DNA from: an uncultured Prevotellaceae bacterium
Lineage (GTDB): Bacteria; Bacteroidota; Bacteroidia; Bacteroidales; Bacteroidaceae
Assembly (NCBI GenBank): GCA_905202115.1
Contig: CAJKQZ010000049.1
Coordinates: 1 to 14,424, forward strand
Direction of reading: 5' to 3'
DNA: 14,424 bases
The translations under genes were made by a program, and so were the position numbers. The notes below the pieces were generated by a model. It saw only the letters and a list, made by a program, of their open reading frames with translations. It was not told where the DNA came from and did not search any database. Shown in pieces: positions 6,755-14,424 of the stretch. The stretch's first letter is position 1; each line of letters starts with the position of its first letter.

Positions 6755-7348
6755 TTATTGGTTTTGTTTTGTTGCCGGCGGAACGTCGGGGGCACGTTGA
6801 ATGGAATCTTCGTTGTTTTTTTCTTCGGGAACGGGGAAAGAACCTGCCGAGTTGAAAAATTCGTAATCAGTAAGTTCTTCGTCCGAGCGGAAGCCTATTC
6901 CTTGAAGTTCTTCTTTCGGTGTGACTATGTGCATGTATTTGTGTGAGTAAACAATATGTTTTCCCATGTCCCAGAATAGTTCTTCGGTGTTGAAAACCGT
7001 GCCGTTGTTTTTGCGGATTTCTACTCTGCCGCGGAATTCCCAAAGGTTTTGATCGTACCAATAGGCTGTGTCGGCGGTAAGATACATTTCCACATGAAAG
7101 AAAGGATCGTATTTCTGCATGAATATCCCGCTCATGAAAGTTTGTTTGGGAGGGACGGTCCTGTCGTAGACACTCCATTGTTCTGCAACGAGTTTGTATC
7201 TTATGACTCCGGAATCGGATATGAGTTTCGACACGCCATAGGAAGTCATTACCGGCAGAGAGTCGCGTTGCTTTACCGCCGGTGCTGTGGGAGTCTTGTC
7301 ATGACTGCAACCTGCTGTTGCGGTTATGACAAGTGCGGCAATGGACAT
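6755..7348 (-). CDS. lptC: LPS export protein LptC
   Basis: A 197-residue LptC-family protein. LptC joins the inner-membrane LptB2FG exporter to periplasmic LptA and passes lipopolysaccharide along a beta-jellyroll. The family pattern is visible as SYGVSKLISDSGVIRYKLVAEQW near the start, then repeated short beta strands (FHVEMYLTADTAYWY, LWEFRGRVEIRKNNGTVFNTEELFWD) and the terminal motif LQGIGFRSDEELTDYEFFNSAGSF. The ATG at 7348 lies 5 nt after the stop of the outer-membrane gene. It gives a short hydrophobic leader ending TAGC (Cys14, possible lipidation) but without the usual N-terminal basic residues. A GTG at 7369 would add Arg, and an ATG at 7465 would overlap the upstream gene by 112 nt. 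The start is therefore uncertain. Confidence 0.88.
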   Translation of the reverse strand: MSIAALVITATAGCSHDKTPTAPAVKQRDSLPVMTSYGVSKLISDSGVIRYKLVAEQWSVYDRTVPPKQTFMSGIFMQKYDPFFHVEMYLTADTAYWYDQNLWEFRGRVEIRKNNGTVFNTEELFWDMGKHIVYSHKYMHIVTPKEELQGIGFRSDEELTDYEFFNSAGSFPVPEEKNNEDSIQRAPDVPPATKQNQ

Positions 7349-7353
7349 GACGG

Positions 7354-8673
7354 CTATTCTACCTTCCACTTTTGGAACCACCTTTCGTTGAAAGTCAATC
7401 CTACGCAAATGCGCAGATAGTTTTCGGTGAGCAAATGGCTTTTGTCGGGCCGTATGTTTTCCCATTGTGCCGAAATGTTGAGAACAGATCGGTTGTTTAT
7501 AATGTTGGCTATAGGCAGACCGACGCCGATACTTACGAGTAAGTCTTTTGCTCCGCTGTTTTCGTTAACGCGTGTGTATGATGTTCCGTAAGATACGCCG
7601 GCGCGATATCGTATATGGTCGGAATAGCGTATGCCGAGGTTGTTGGGCAGGTATTCTGCGCCTAAAGAGAAACGGTGGCGGTTGTCGAAAATGCCCGTAC
7701 GCGACTTATATTCTTCGGCACCGCCGTTATCGGATAATTTGGGGAATTTAGCGTCTTTCCACATTTCGAAAGAGTAGTCGAATCCTACTTTCCAGCGGTC
7801 TTTGTGATTCCACGCTATGCCTACTCCGAATGAGTGCGGTAACTCGAACGCGTTTTTTATTTTTACAGTGTCGCCTCCCGTTACGACCCCGGATGAGTTG
7901 AGCATTTCGTTTATAAATTTGGCATTGGAGCCTATTTTATGTCCTAAAGAGTATGTGGCACCGATAGTTAACAAATCGTATTTGGATACGAGTTGTTCAA
8001 ATTGTGCGCCGAAGTCGATTTTGTACGTACTTATGTCGGCCGAGTAAACGCGGGCATATTGTCTTATGTTTGTGTCGCTGAATGAAGCTCTGACGCTGTG
8101 CGTGTAATCGCCCCACAGGTATCCTAAGTTTGCACCGATAGAGAGATTTTTTGCGAATTTCCACCCCATGCCGAGGTATACTTCGTGCAGACCTCCGTCG
8201 CCATTGTATGTGGTCGACGCGCTTTTTTCTCCTCCGCCGTCTATGTCGGGCATTGTTTGCTTGTTGGTGAACTTGTAGCCAACAGAGCTGTACGGCATTA
8301 GTCCTATGGACATTCCTACGTTACGCCATGCACGGAAAGCCATGTTCAGGTAGTCTACCGTGGTGTTGTGTGCGTTTTTCTTTAGATCGCCTTGCTTGAA
8401 GTTTGCGTTCTGGAATGTCAACCCTATGTCGAACAGCATTGAAAGGGAGTCGGTTGCCGAATAGGAAGCCGGATTCTGGAAGTTTATTTCGGTTGCTTCG
8501 CGAAATCCGAGCGCTGTGCCGGCCATTGCTTTGTTGAAGCCCTGTGCGCGGTCGTTGAGTGTGCCGAAACCATAGCGTGAGTATGGTGAATTACTGCCGT
8601 TCTGGGCTGTTACGCAGGCTGCGGCGAGTGTTATTGCCATTGTGCCTGCCAGTTTTATAACGTTGTGGTTCAT
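7354..8673 (-). CDS. Outer-membrane beta-barrel protein
   Basis: A 439-residue protein with an N-terminal signal peptide (hydrophobic IKLAGTMAITLAAACVTA, cut before QNGSNS). The mature protein starts SPYSRYGFGTLNDRAQGFNKAMAGTALGFREATEINFQNPASYSA, a pattern seen in FadL-like and related Bacteroidota barrels. It continues as alternating amphipathic strands, for example VGMSIGLMPYSSVGYKF, SIGANLGYLWGDYTHSVRASF and RFSLGAEYLPNNLGIRY, and ends in an aromatic-rich strand (RICVGLTFNERWFQKWKVE). It should lie in the outer membrane; its substrate is unknown. Its ATG overlaps the coaX stop by 4 nt, and lptC follows 5 nt after its stop, so the three genes form one transcription unit. Confidence 0.85.
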   Translation of the reverse strand: MNHNVIKLAGTMAITLAAACVTAQNGSNSPYSRYGFGTLNDRAQGFNKAMAGTALGFREATEINFQNPASYSATDSLSMLFDIGLTFQNANFKQGDLKKNAHNTTVDYLNMAFRAWRNVGMSIGLMPYSSVGYKFTNKQTMPDIDGGGEKSASTTYNGDGGLHEVYLGMGWKFAKNLSIGANLGYLWGDYTHSVRASFSDTNIRQYARVYSADISTYKIDFGAQFEQLVSKYDLLTIGATYSLGHKIGSNAKFINEMLNSSGVVTGGDTVKIKNAFELPHSFGVGIAWNHKDRWKVGFDYSFEMWKDAKFPKLSDNGGAEEYKSRTGIFDNRHRFSLGAEYLPNNLGIRYSDHIRYRAGVSYGTSYTRVNENSGAKDLLVSIGVGLPIANIINNRSVLNISAQWENIRPDKSHLLTENYLRICVGLTFNERWFQKWKVE

Positions 8674-9428
8674 CTTTTATGGTTTGTTGAGCCGGAAAGC
8701 GTTCCGTTTGCGGTTGTTTCAAGCAGTATGCGCCGCAATCCTTTTATTACGAGGTCGTGATCGAACACTACTTCGGTTTCTGTTGTGTCAATGCTTGTAG
8801 TTGCTCCTCCTGAAATTATGGTAATGAGGTTCGGATAACGTTTCGTCGTGTGCCGGATGTATCCTTCTACTTCGTAGTTGGTGCCTGTAATACTGCCCGT
8901 GCGCATGGCTGTTTCTGTATCGTATCCTATTTCCTGAGTTTCTCCTTCTGCATTTACGGCGGGGAGCAGAGCCGTACCTGTGTGCATTGCGTTAAGTCGC
9001 ATTTGTATTCCCGGAGAGATGTTTCCTCCCAGATATTTTCCGTTTTCCGATATGAATTCGTAGGTAATGCACGAACCGTTGTCGATAACCAGAATGTTGC
9101 GGCCAGGATGTGTTGCCCGTGCTTCGACAATGGCTGCCAGACGGTCGCTTCCCATTGACAGCGGCACGCCGTAGCGGTTGTTGTAACCGGCAACGGTTGT
9201 TTCGTCGAGCAGTATGGTAGGAAGTTTTGCCTGCTTGAGTTGTTCGCCGGTTTTCCCTTTTATTCCTGCCACGGTCGATACAATGCTTTGCCCGATGTCG
9301 TGGTTCCGGAGTGTTTCTTCGAGCGAATATAAATCGTCGTTCGGCGTAATGCTGCGCAGTACGATATCATTGCTTTCGAAAACTGCCAGTTTGGCCATTG
9401 TGTTGCCGATGTCTATGACCAACTCCAT
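8670..9428 (-). CDS. coaX: Type III pantothenate kinase
   Basis: A 252-residue cytosolic enzyme of the ASKHA fold that phosphorylates pantothenate with ATP, the first step of coenzyme A synthesis. Visible motifs are DIGNT at 6-10 (phosphate loop), GSDR at 93-96 with Asp95, DNGSCITYEF from 116 (the family usually has D-x-G-T, here G-S), GGNISPG at 134-140 and ISGGAT at 205-210. A terminal helix (LVIKGLRRILLE) is typical of the family, and the length is standard. It overlaps the next gene by ATGA and lies 41 nt after a conserved-looking hypothetical gene, so it is likely the second gene of an envelope operon. Confidence 0.95.
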   Translation of the reverse strand: MELVIDIGNTMAKLAVFESNDIVLRSITPNDDLYSLEETLRNHDIGQSIVSTVAGIKGKTGEQLKQAKLPTILLDETTVAGYNNRYGVPLSMGSDRLAAIVEARATHPGRNILVIDNGSCITYEFISENGKYLGGNISPGIQMRLNAMHTGTALLPAVNAEGETQEIGYDTETAMRTGSITGTNYEVEGYIRHTTKRYPNLITIISGGATTSIDTTETEVVFDHDLVIKGLRRILLETTANGTLSGSTNHKR

Positions 9429-9469
9429 AGTTTATAGTCGAATCTGGCTTTCGTTATACATCGGCTTCG

Positions 9470-9916
9470 TCAGTTTTTCATCAGATTCCTGAAAAATGCG
9501 TCAAGGTCCTTGCTTACATCTTTCATTATCTCGTCGCCGATTATGAATGTGTCGTCATCGACGATGTAAAGTTCTGAAAAAGTTTCTCTGCTTTCGTCGG
9601 ATATGGTAAAGGTGAAAGGTTTTGCTATTCCCATTTCCAGCAAAGTGGGGCGCATTTCGTCGAGGCAGCGGCGCAGCAGGGGCTGTATATCGTCGAAGAA
9701 CGTGTCGTCGGTGTTGCCTATCCATTCTTCTATAACGCAGCGGTCGAGTTCTTTGTCGTTGTCGTCGAATGCCATCATGTCGCCTGTTTCCTGGTTTACT
9801 ACCAGGAATATGTCGGTCATTTGCGGCGTTTCGGTTTCAGGAGGGTACTTGACCGCTATTTTGTTTATAGCGCGTTTTATTTGTTGTATGGTTTTTTCGC
9901 TTGTTTCCATTGCCAT
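9470..9916 (-). CDS. Conserved-looking acidic cytosolic hypothetical protein
   Basis: A 148-residue protein without signal peptide or membrane segment, rich in Asp and Glu. It starts with a helix (KTIQQIKRAINKIAVKY), continues with strands (DIFLVVNQETGDMMAFDD) and a helical middle (IQPLLRRCLDEMRPTLLEMG), then strands (PFTFTISDESRETFSELYIVDDDTFIIGDE) and a final helix (MKDVSKDLDAFFRNLMKN). I do not recognise a named domain. Its position 41 nt upstream of coaX suggests the same transcript, and a TAnnTTTG element lies 27 nt before its start. A second ATG two codons in (9910) is equally possible as the start. Confidence 0.78.
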   Translation of the reverse strand: MAMETSEKTIQQIKRAINKIAVKYPPETETPQMTDIFLVVNQETGDMMAFDDNDKELDRCVIEEWIGNTDDTFFDDIQPLLRRCLDEMRPTLLEMGIAKPFTFTISDESRETFSELYIVDDDTFIIGDEIMKDVSKDLDAFFRNLMKN

Positions 9917-9942
9917 GAATAACGAATGTGCACATTTTCGGT

Positions 9943-9950
9943 CAAAAGTA
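9943..9950 (-). promoter_or_regulatory. Promoter -7 element for the coaX operon
   Basis: On the minus strand TACTTTTG matches TAnnTTTG. A TTTC at 9973-9976 lies 22 bp further upstream and could act as a weak -33 element. It would start transcription about 20 nt before the hypothetical gene, and so drive this gene, coaX, the outer-membrane protein and lptC. Confidence 0.5.
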
Positions 9951-10054
9951 CGAATTTTTTCGTTTCTGCTTTGAAACCTACGGGTTAAAAAGAGCGTAAT
10001 GCGTGTATTTGATAGCCGAAATGTTCCGATTGTCCCTTTGCTGTGCCCGTAAAG

Positions 10055-10861
10055 CTAATGTTCTATCATTTCGTTGACTGTTACGAATGCATATCCGCGC
10101 TTTTTCATTTCGTCGATAATGCGTGGCAGCAGGTTGTAGAACTTGTCGGTGCGGGCGGGGTGGGTTCCGAAATGCAGCAGCAGGAAATGTCCGTTCAGCG
10201 TGTTGCGGCTTTCGTATTCCATGAGGCGACTGTACAGTTCCTCGCTTCCTGCATATGATTTCATGTCGGGGGTGGTGTAGTCGGCATTGCTTCGTGTGCC
10301 CGGAGTATAGTTTATAACCTGCAGGCCCTGCTGTCGGGCCCATGCAGATATGGTTTTGTTGTAATGCTCGTATGACGGGATGAAATATCGCGCACGTTTC
10401 TTTTTTATTCCCGCCTTTGCCATTAGGGCGTAACTTTTTGCCATGTCGTCGTTGAACTCCTTGCGGCTCACTATGGTGGAGTCGCGGTTGTCCCACGGCG
10501 AGTAGAGCAGGTGCCCGTAGCCGTGGCTGCCTACATAGTGCTTTTCTTTTACAAGGCGTTTCACGATATGCGGATATTTTTCATAAAAATTTCCGGTAAA
10601 GAAGAAATTTCCTTTTACGTCCCGGCTTTTCAGCGTGTTTATTATAGTGTCGGCGCCGTCTGCCCACAGTGCGGCGGTGAATACGAGTGCAATGCGCTTG
10701 CGCAAAGGGTTGCCGCGCACTATTCCCCCGTCAACGTATATGTTACGGTCGGAATCTTTTTTGCAATAAACCGGAGTGGGGTGCACGATATCCTGCGCTT
10801 CGGTTTTTGTTCCTACAAACGGGATGAGTATTATTAGTGTTGCCGCGAAAAAGACTTTCAT
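10055..10861 (-). CDS. NodB-like polysaccharide deacetylase relative, degenerate site
   Basis: A 268-residue secreted protein with signal peptide MKVFFAATLIILIPFVGTKTEA|Q. The fold is recognisable as a carbohydrate esterase 4/NodB domain: strand KRIALVFTA, then ADTIINTLKSRDVKGNFFFTGNFYEKYP (helix and motif), GSHGYGHLL (His113 and His117, the metal-binding HxxxH), RYFIPSYEHYN (Arg158), the family-like VINYTPGTRSNADYTTPD, and LLLHFGTHPARTDKFYNLLPRIIDEM with His230. The usual catalytic TFDD is here TAAL at 62-65, so the general base and one metal ligand are missing. It may bind a glycan without cutting it or use other residues. The ATG at 10861 is chosen because the frame's earlier ATG (10909) lies upstream of the -7 box at 10897-10904. 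Confidence 0.85.
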   Translation of the reverse strand: MKVFFAATLIILIPFVGTKTEAQDIVHPTPVYCKKDSDRNIYVDGGIVRGNPLRKRIALVFTAALWADGADTIINTLKSRDVKGNFFFTGNFYEKYPHIVKRLVKEKHYVGSHGYGHLLYSPWDNRDSTIVSRKEFNDDMAKSYALMAKAGIKKKRARYFIPSYEHYNKTISAWARQQGLQVINYTPGTRSNADYTTPDMKSYAGSEELYSRLMEYESRNTLNGHFLLLHFGTHPARTDKFYNLLPRIIDEMKKRGYAFVTVNEMIEH

Positions 10862-10896
10862 GCTTATCTTGTATTCTGATGTTCTTATTCCGGATA

Positions 10897-10904
10897 CAAA
10901 TGTA
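10897..10904 (-). promoter_or_regulatory. Promoter -7 element for the deacetylase-like gene
   Basis: On the minus strand TACATTTG followed by T matches TAnnTTTG. It lies 35 nt upstream of the chosen ATG at 10861, which supports that start over the one at 10909. A matching TTTG at -33 is not visible. Confidence 0.5.
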
Positions 10905-11075
10905 CTCAATTAATATATTATAGATGTTTCAGTTTGTTTTGCCGGCGTGGACGTACGGATGTGTTTTTCGAACTGTGTATTGCTTACGTTTTATGGTAGG
11001 GTTGGAATTTTACGAACAAGGAATCCGGTTCAGATTGTTTTTTCCTGAAAAGAAAAAATATTTTTTTTGTGTGGT
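10905..11075. other. AT-rich gap, no gene seen
   Basis: Upstream of the deacetylase-like gene and next to the dispersed repeat. The small plus-strand frame from 10924 to 11142 has poor composition and runs into the repeat, so I reject it. No other structure is evident except A and T runs near 11050-11068. Confidence 0.5.
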
Positions 11076-11239
11076 AAAAAACTTCCCGCAGCAAATTGAA
11101 AATACAAGGGAGATAATCGAAAATATGTCTGAGATATTTTAAAATATCTCAGACATATTTTTTGCTACATATACACCCGCTGATTTTCAAATACTTGGTG
11201 GGTGACCGTTTTTGTCTGTAAAACCCGCGTGTAAAGTGT
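11076..11239 (-). repeat. Dispersed palindromic repeat, copy C with perfect palindrome
   Basis: Read on the minus strand this copy matches 4138-4301 (130 of 148 bases over 11076-11223, no gaps). Its core 11120-11161 is a perfect 42-bp palindrome, each 21-base arm containing TATGTCTGAGATATTTT, with no loop. The end with CTTGGTGGGTGACCG (11194-11208) is shared with copy A. It lies between the stop of the acyltransferase gene and the start of the deacetylase-like gene, both on the minus strand, so it could sit in the transcript between them. Orientation is opposite to copy B. Confidence 0.85.
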
Positions 11240-11350
11240 GGGGCAGGTGACAGGTTGCAGTTGCTTTTTCTGTTGCAGGATGTCCGGACGGAAAATCGTG
11301 GCGCACGGAAATTTTTTCCGCAGAAATTCTATCGTGCCGATATGTTCTTT

Positions 11351-12325
11351 CTATTTTTCTTTTGAGCTTGTTTTATTGTACAGCATTTTTGCTTTTGAAA
11401 TACCCCATTTTTCTAAATACTTTCCCGAATATGTCAGGATTACGGTTATTGCAATGCAGCCAAAAACAAACATTGCGAAACTTGCTTTATTTGATTTTAG
11501 ATAATCAATGGGGATTGCTTCCATAAAATACACGTACAGGCTGTTTGTACCGATAAAGGTGATTACCGGAACCTTACGAACAACCGTTGCTACCGGCGAA
11601 AGGTAGGCGAAGAACAGGCTGCACGCTATAGGTGCGGAGATTTCTCCGAGAAAACTGAACGGGGCTGTTTTCTGTAGTATCACGAATAGGACGAAAAGAC
11701 TTATCACACCGATTATCGGGATTTTTCTCCGTAAACTCTGGTTGGAGGCATATATTATTCCTATCGGAAAACAAAGTATCGTGTTCCACCACCATGTCGG
11801 AACATGGAAATATGCAAGCGTGAAAACATATAACACGATTATCGCAGCCATGCACTTACATGCAAACGGCTTTGAGATTTTTGCAAGGCAGAAATACAGG
11901 ATGTATATCCCTATGATAGTTCTGAAAAACCATGTGTCGGTGCCGGGCATTTTCAAAGAAAGAAAATCCAAGTATGGAGCGTCGCTGCAGGGAAAAGAAC
12001 CGGCGCATAATCCCGTAAGAAAATAGAATAACCAGAAGATGACAAACGGAAGCAGCAGACCGCGCATGTGTCTGCCTATGTAGAATCTGTCGATTCGGTT
12101 GCGCATTATCGACAAAGTCAATCCGTATCCGCTTAGGAAAAAGAAGATACCTGTAGCGAATCTTCCTAAATATAAAATGCCGGCTATGTTGTATTTTGTG
12201 AGGATTTCAGTGAATTCATTGGCAGTATGGCCGAATACAATAGACAGCATACAGACTCCCCGCAGAAAACGCGTGTAATCGTAACTCAGAAATTGCTGCT
12301 TTTTATTTGCATAAGTCTGTGCCAT
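11351..12325 (-). CDS. Acyltransferase 3 family membrane protein
   Basis: A 324-residue integral membrane protein with about ten hydrophobic segments. The family's catalytic R-x10-H is present as Arg22 and His33 (RGVCMLSIVFGH). FFFLSGYGL (61-69) corresponds to the family FFxSGF motif, and GRHMRGLLLPF (from 84) matches the next conserved loop. Such enzymes move acyl groups, often acetyl, to sugars of surface polysaccharides, LPS or other glycans on the outer face of the inner membrane; the substrate cannot be told here. It stands alone, with no glycosyltransferase or polymerase genes adjacent. The start is the ATG at 12325, which precedes the first segment with a short polar tail. Confidence 0.88.
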   Translation of the reverse strand: MAQTYANKKQQFLSYDYTRFLRGVCMLSIVFGHTANEFTEILTKYNIAGILYLGRFATGIFFFLSGYGLTLSIMRNRIDRFYIGRHMRGLLLPFVIFWLFYFLTGLCAGSFPCSDAPYLDFLSLKMPGTDTWFFRTIIGIYILYFCLAKISKPFACKCMAAIIVLYVFTLAYFHVPTWWWNTILCFPIGIIYASNQSLRRKIPIIGVISLFVLFVILQKTAPFSFLGEISAPIACSLFFAYLSPVATVVRKVPVITFIGTNSLYVYFMEAIPIDYLKSNKASFAMFVFGCIAITVILTYSGKYLEKWGISKAKMLYNKTSSKEK

Positions 12326-12650
12326 TTCTGTATTATGGATAATATATAAAAAGAGTCTGTGTCTTTTGCAGACTATAAACTTCTTTTATGCCTGGAATGT
12401 CTGCTTTTTAAAACTGCTTTTATAAATTAAACGGCAACAAAGCTACTGAATGATAACGGAATATCAAAATGTAATTCCTAATAAGCATCGTGGAATAGCT
12501 TAAAATATCGTGTGCCAGCAGATGTTTCTGTCAGAAATGGAGATGACGGCATTATGAAAATGCGGTTGTCTGCGGATATGGCAGTCGGAGAAATTAAGGG
12601 TGCATGGTTTTACAGATAGAATAGTCTGTAGAATGTTTTAATACTTGTCG
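12326..12650. other. Intergenic gap, little structure
   Basis: I see no gene in either strand. A weak 6-bp hairpin (AGTCTG at 12354-12359 with CAGACT at 12369-12374) lies about 30-50 nt upstream of the acyltransferase start, in its likely leader or promoter. No TAnnTTTG box was found for that gene. Confidence 0.5.
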
Positions 12651-12704
12651 GGTAAAAAAGAAAATCGGTTGCGTCTCTAATTTGAAGATAGACGCAACCG
12701 ATTT
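12651..12704 (-). terminator. secA intrinsic terminator
   Basis: A perfect 15-bp stem (12662-12676 with 12690-12704, arm containing TCGGTTGCGTCT) closes a 13-nt loop. Read on the minus strand it is followed by a T-rich run (TTTTCTTTTTT). It lies 39 nt past the secA stop, which fits a Rho-independent terminator. Confidence 0.88.
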
Positions 12705-12742
12705 AAGAGGATTGTTTTTTACTTTTATGAAGTATGTTTTTT

Positions 12743-14424
<1,682 letters not shown>

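Noticed and set aside
9978..10496. Minus-strand frame of 172 codons overlapping the deacetylase-like gene
   Set aside because: Its composition is rich in H, R and P, typical of a shadow frame, and the other frame has a signal peptide and NodB-like motifs.
1..11239. CRISPR array as an explanation for the repeats
   Set aside because: The copies are kilobases apart, in both orientations, about 150 bp long and not regularly spaced, and no cas genes are present.

Overview
The window looks like a chromosomal piece of a Bacteroidales bacterium (Bacteroidota). The reasons are a SecA tail with a CPCGSGKKFKNCH zinc motif, a type III pantothenate kinase with a Bacteroidales-type outer-membrane protein and LptC behind it, a PpiD-like foldase, short Bacteroidales-style lipoproteins, and several copies of the Bacteroidota promoter -7 element TAnnTTTG (one with a correctly spaced -33 TTTG). 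Genus cannot be told from the sequence alone.

Layout. Positions 1-1659 hold minus-strand accessory genes: a headless reading frame that looks like a gene remnant (144-485), a secreted protein of unknown function (511-1104) and a small NTF2-like lipoprotein (1240-1659). About 1 kb without a convincing gene follows. Then come a promoter, tRNA-Ser(GCU), tRNA-Glu(CUC), a strong terminator and a TrmH/SpoU-family RNA methyltransferase on the plus strand (3093-3899). A convergent gap with a strong hairpin terminator separates this from a long minus-strand envelope block. In transcription order the block is: a conserved cytosolic hypothetical (9916-9470), coaX (9428-8670), an outer-membrane beta-barrel protein (8673-7354), lptC (7348-6755) and a PpiD/SurA-like foldase with its own -7 box (6614-4467). 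coaX and the barrel gene overlap by 4 nt, and the barrel gene and lptC are 5 nt apart, so these three are almost surely co-transcribed. They make CoA, an outer-membrane protein and an LPS-transport component, and the foldase downstream would help outer-membrane proteins mature. Upstream is a NodB-like polysaccharide deacetylase relative with a degenerate active site (10861-10055), an acyltransferase-3 membrane protein (12325-11351) and the C-terminal two-thirds or less of secA (14424-12743, running off the window), with a clear secA terminator.

The most interesting signal is not a gene. A dispersed, palindrome-centred intergenic repeat of about 150-165 bp occurs as two near-full copies in opposite orientation (4138-4301 and 11076-11239; 130 of 148 positions identical without gaps). 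A third copy is cut by the window start (1-62) and a fourth is rearranged (2383-2471). The core is an AT-rich palindrome, perfect over 42 bp in one copy. The core plus its right flank (67 bp) differs by one base between the two copies, while the rest has diverged about 20%. All four copies lie between genes. I do not recognise the family.
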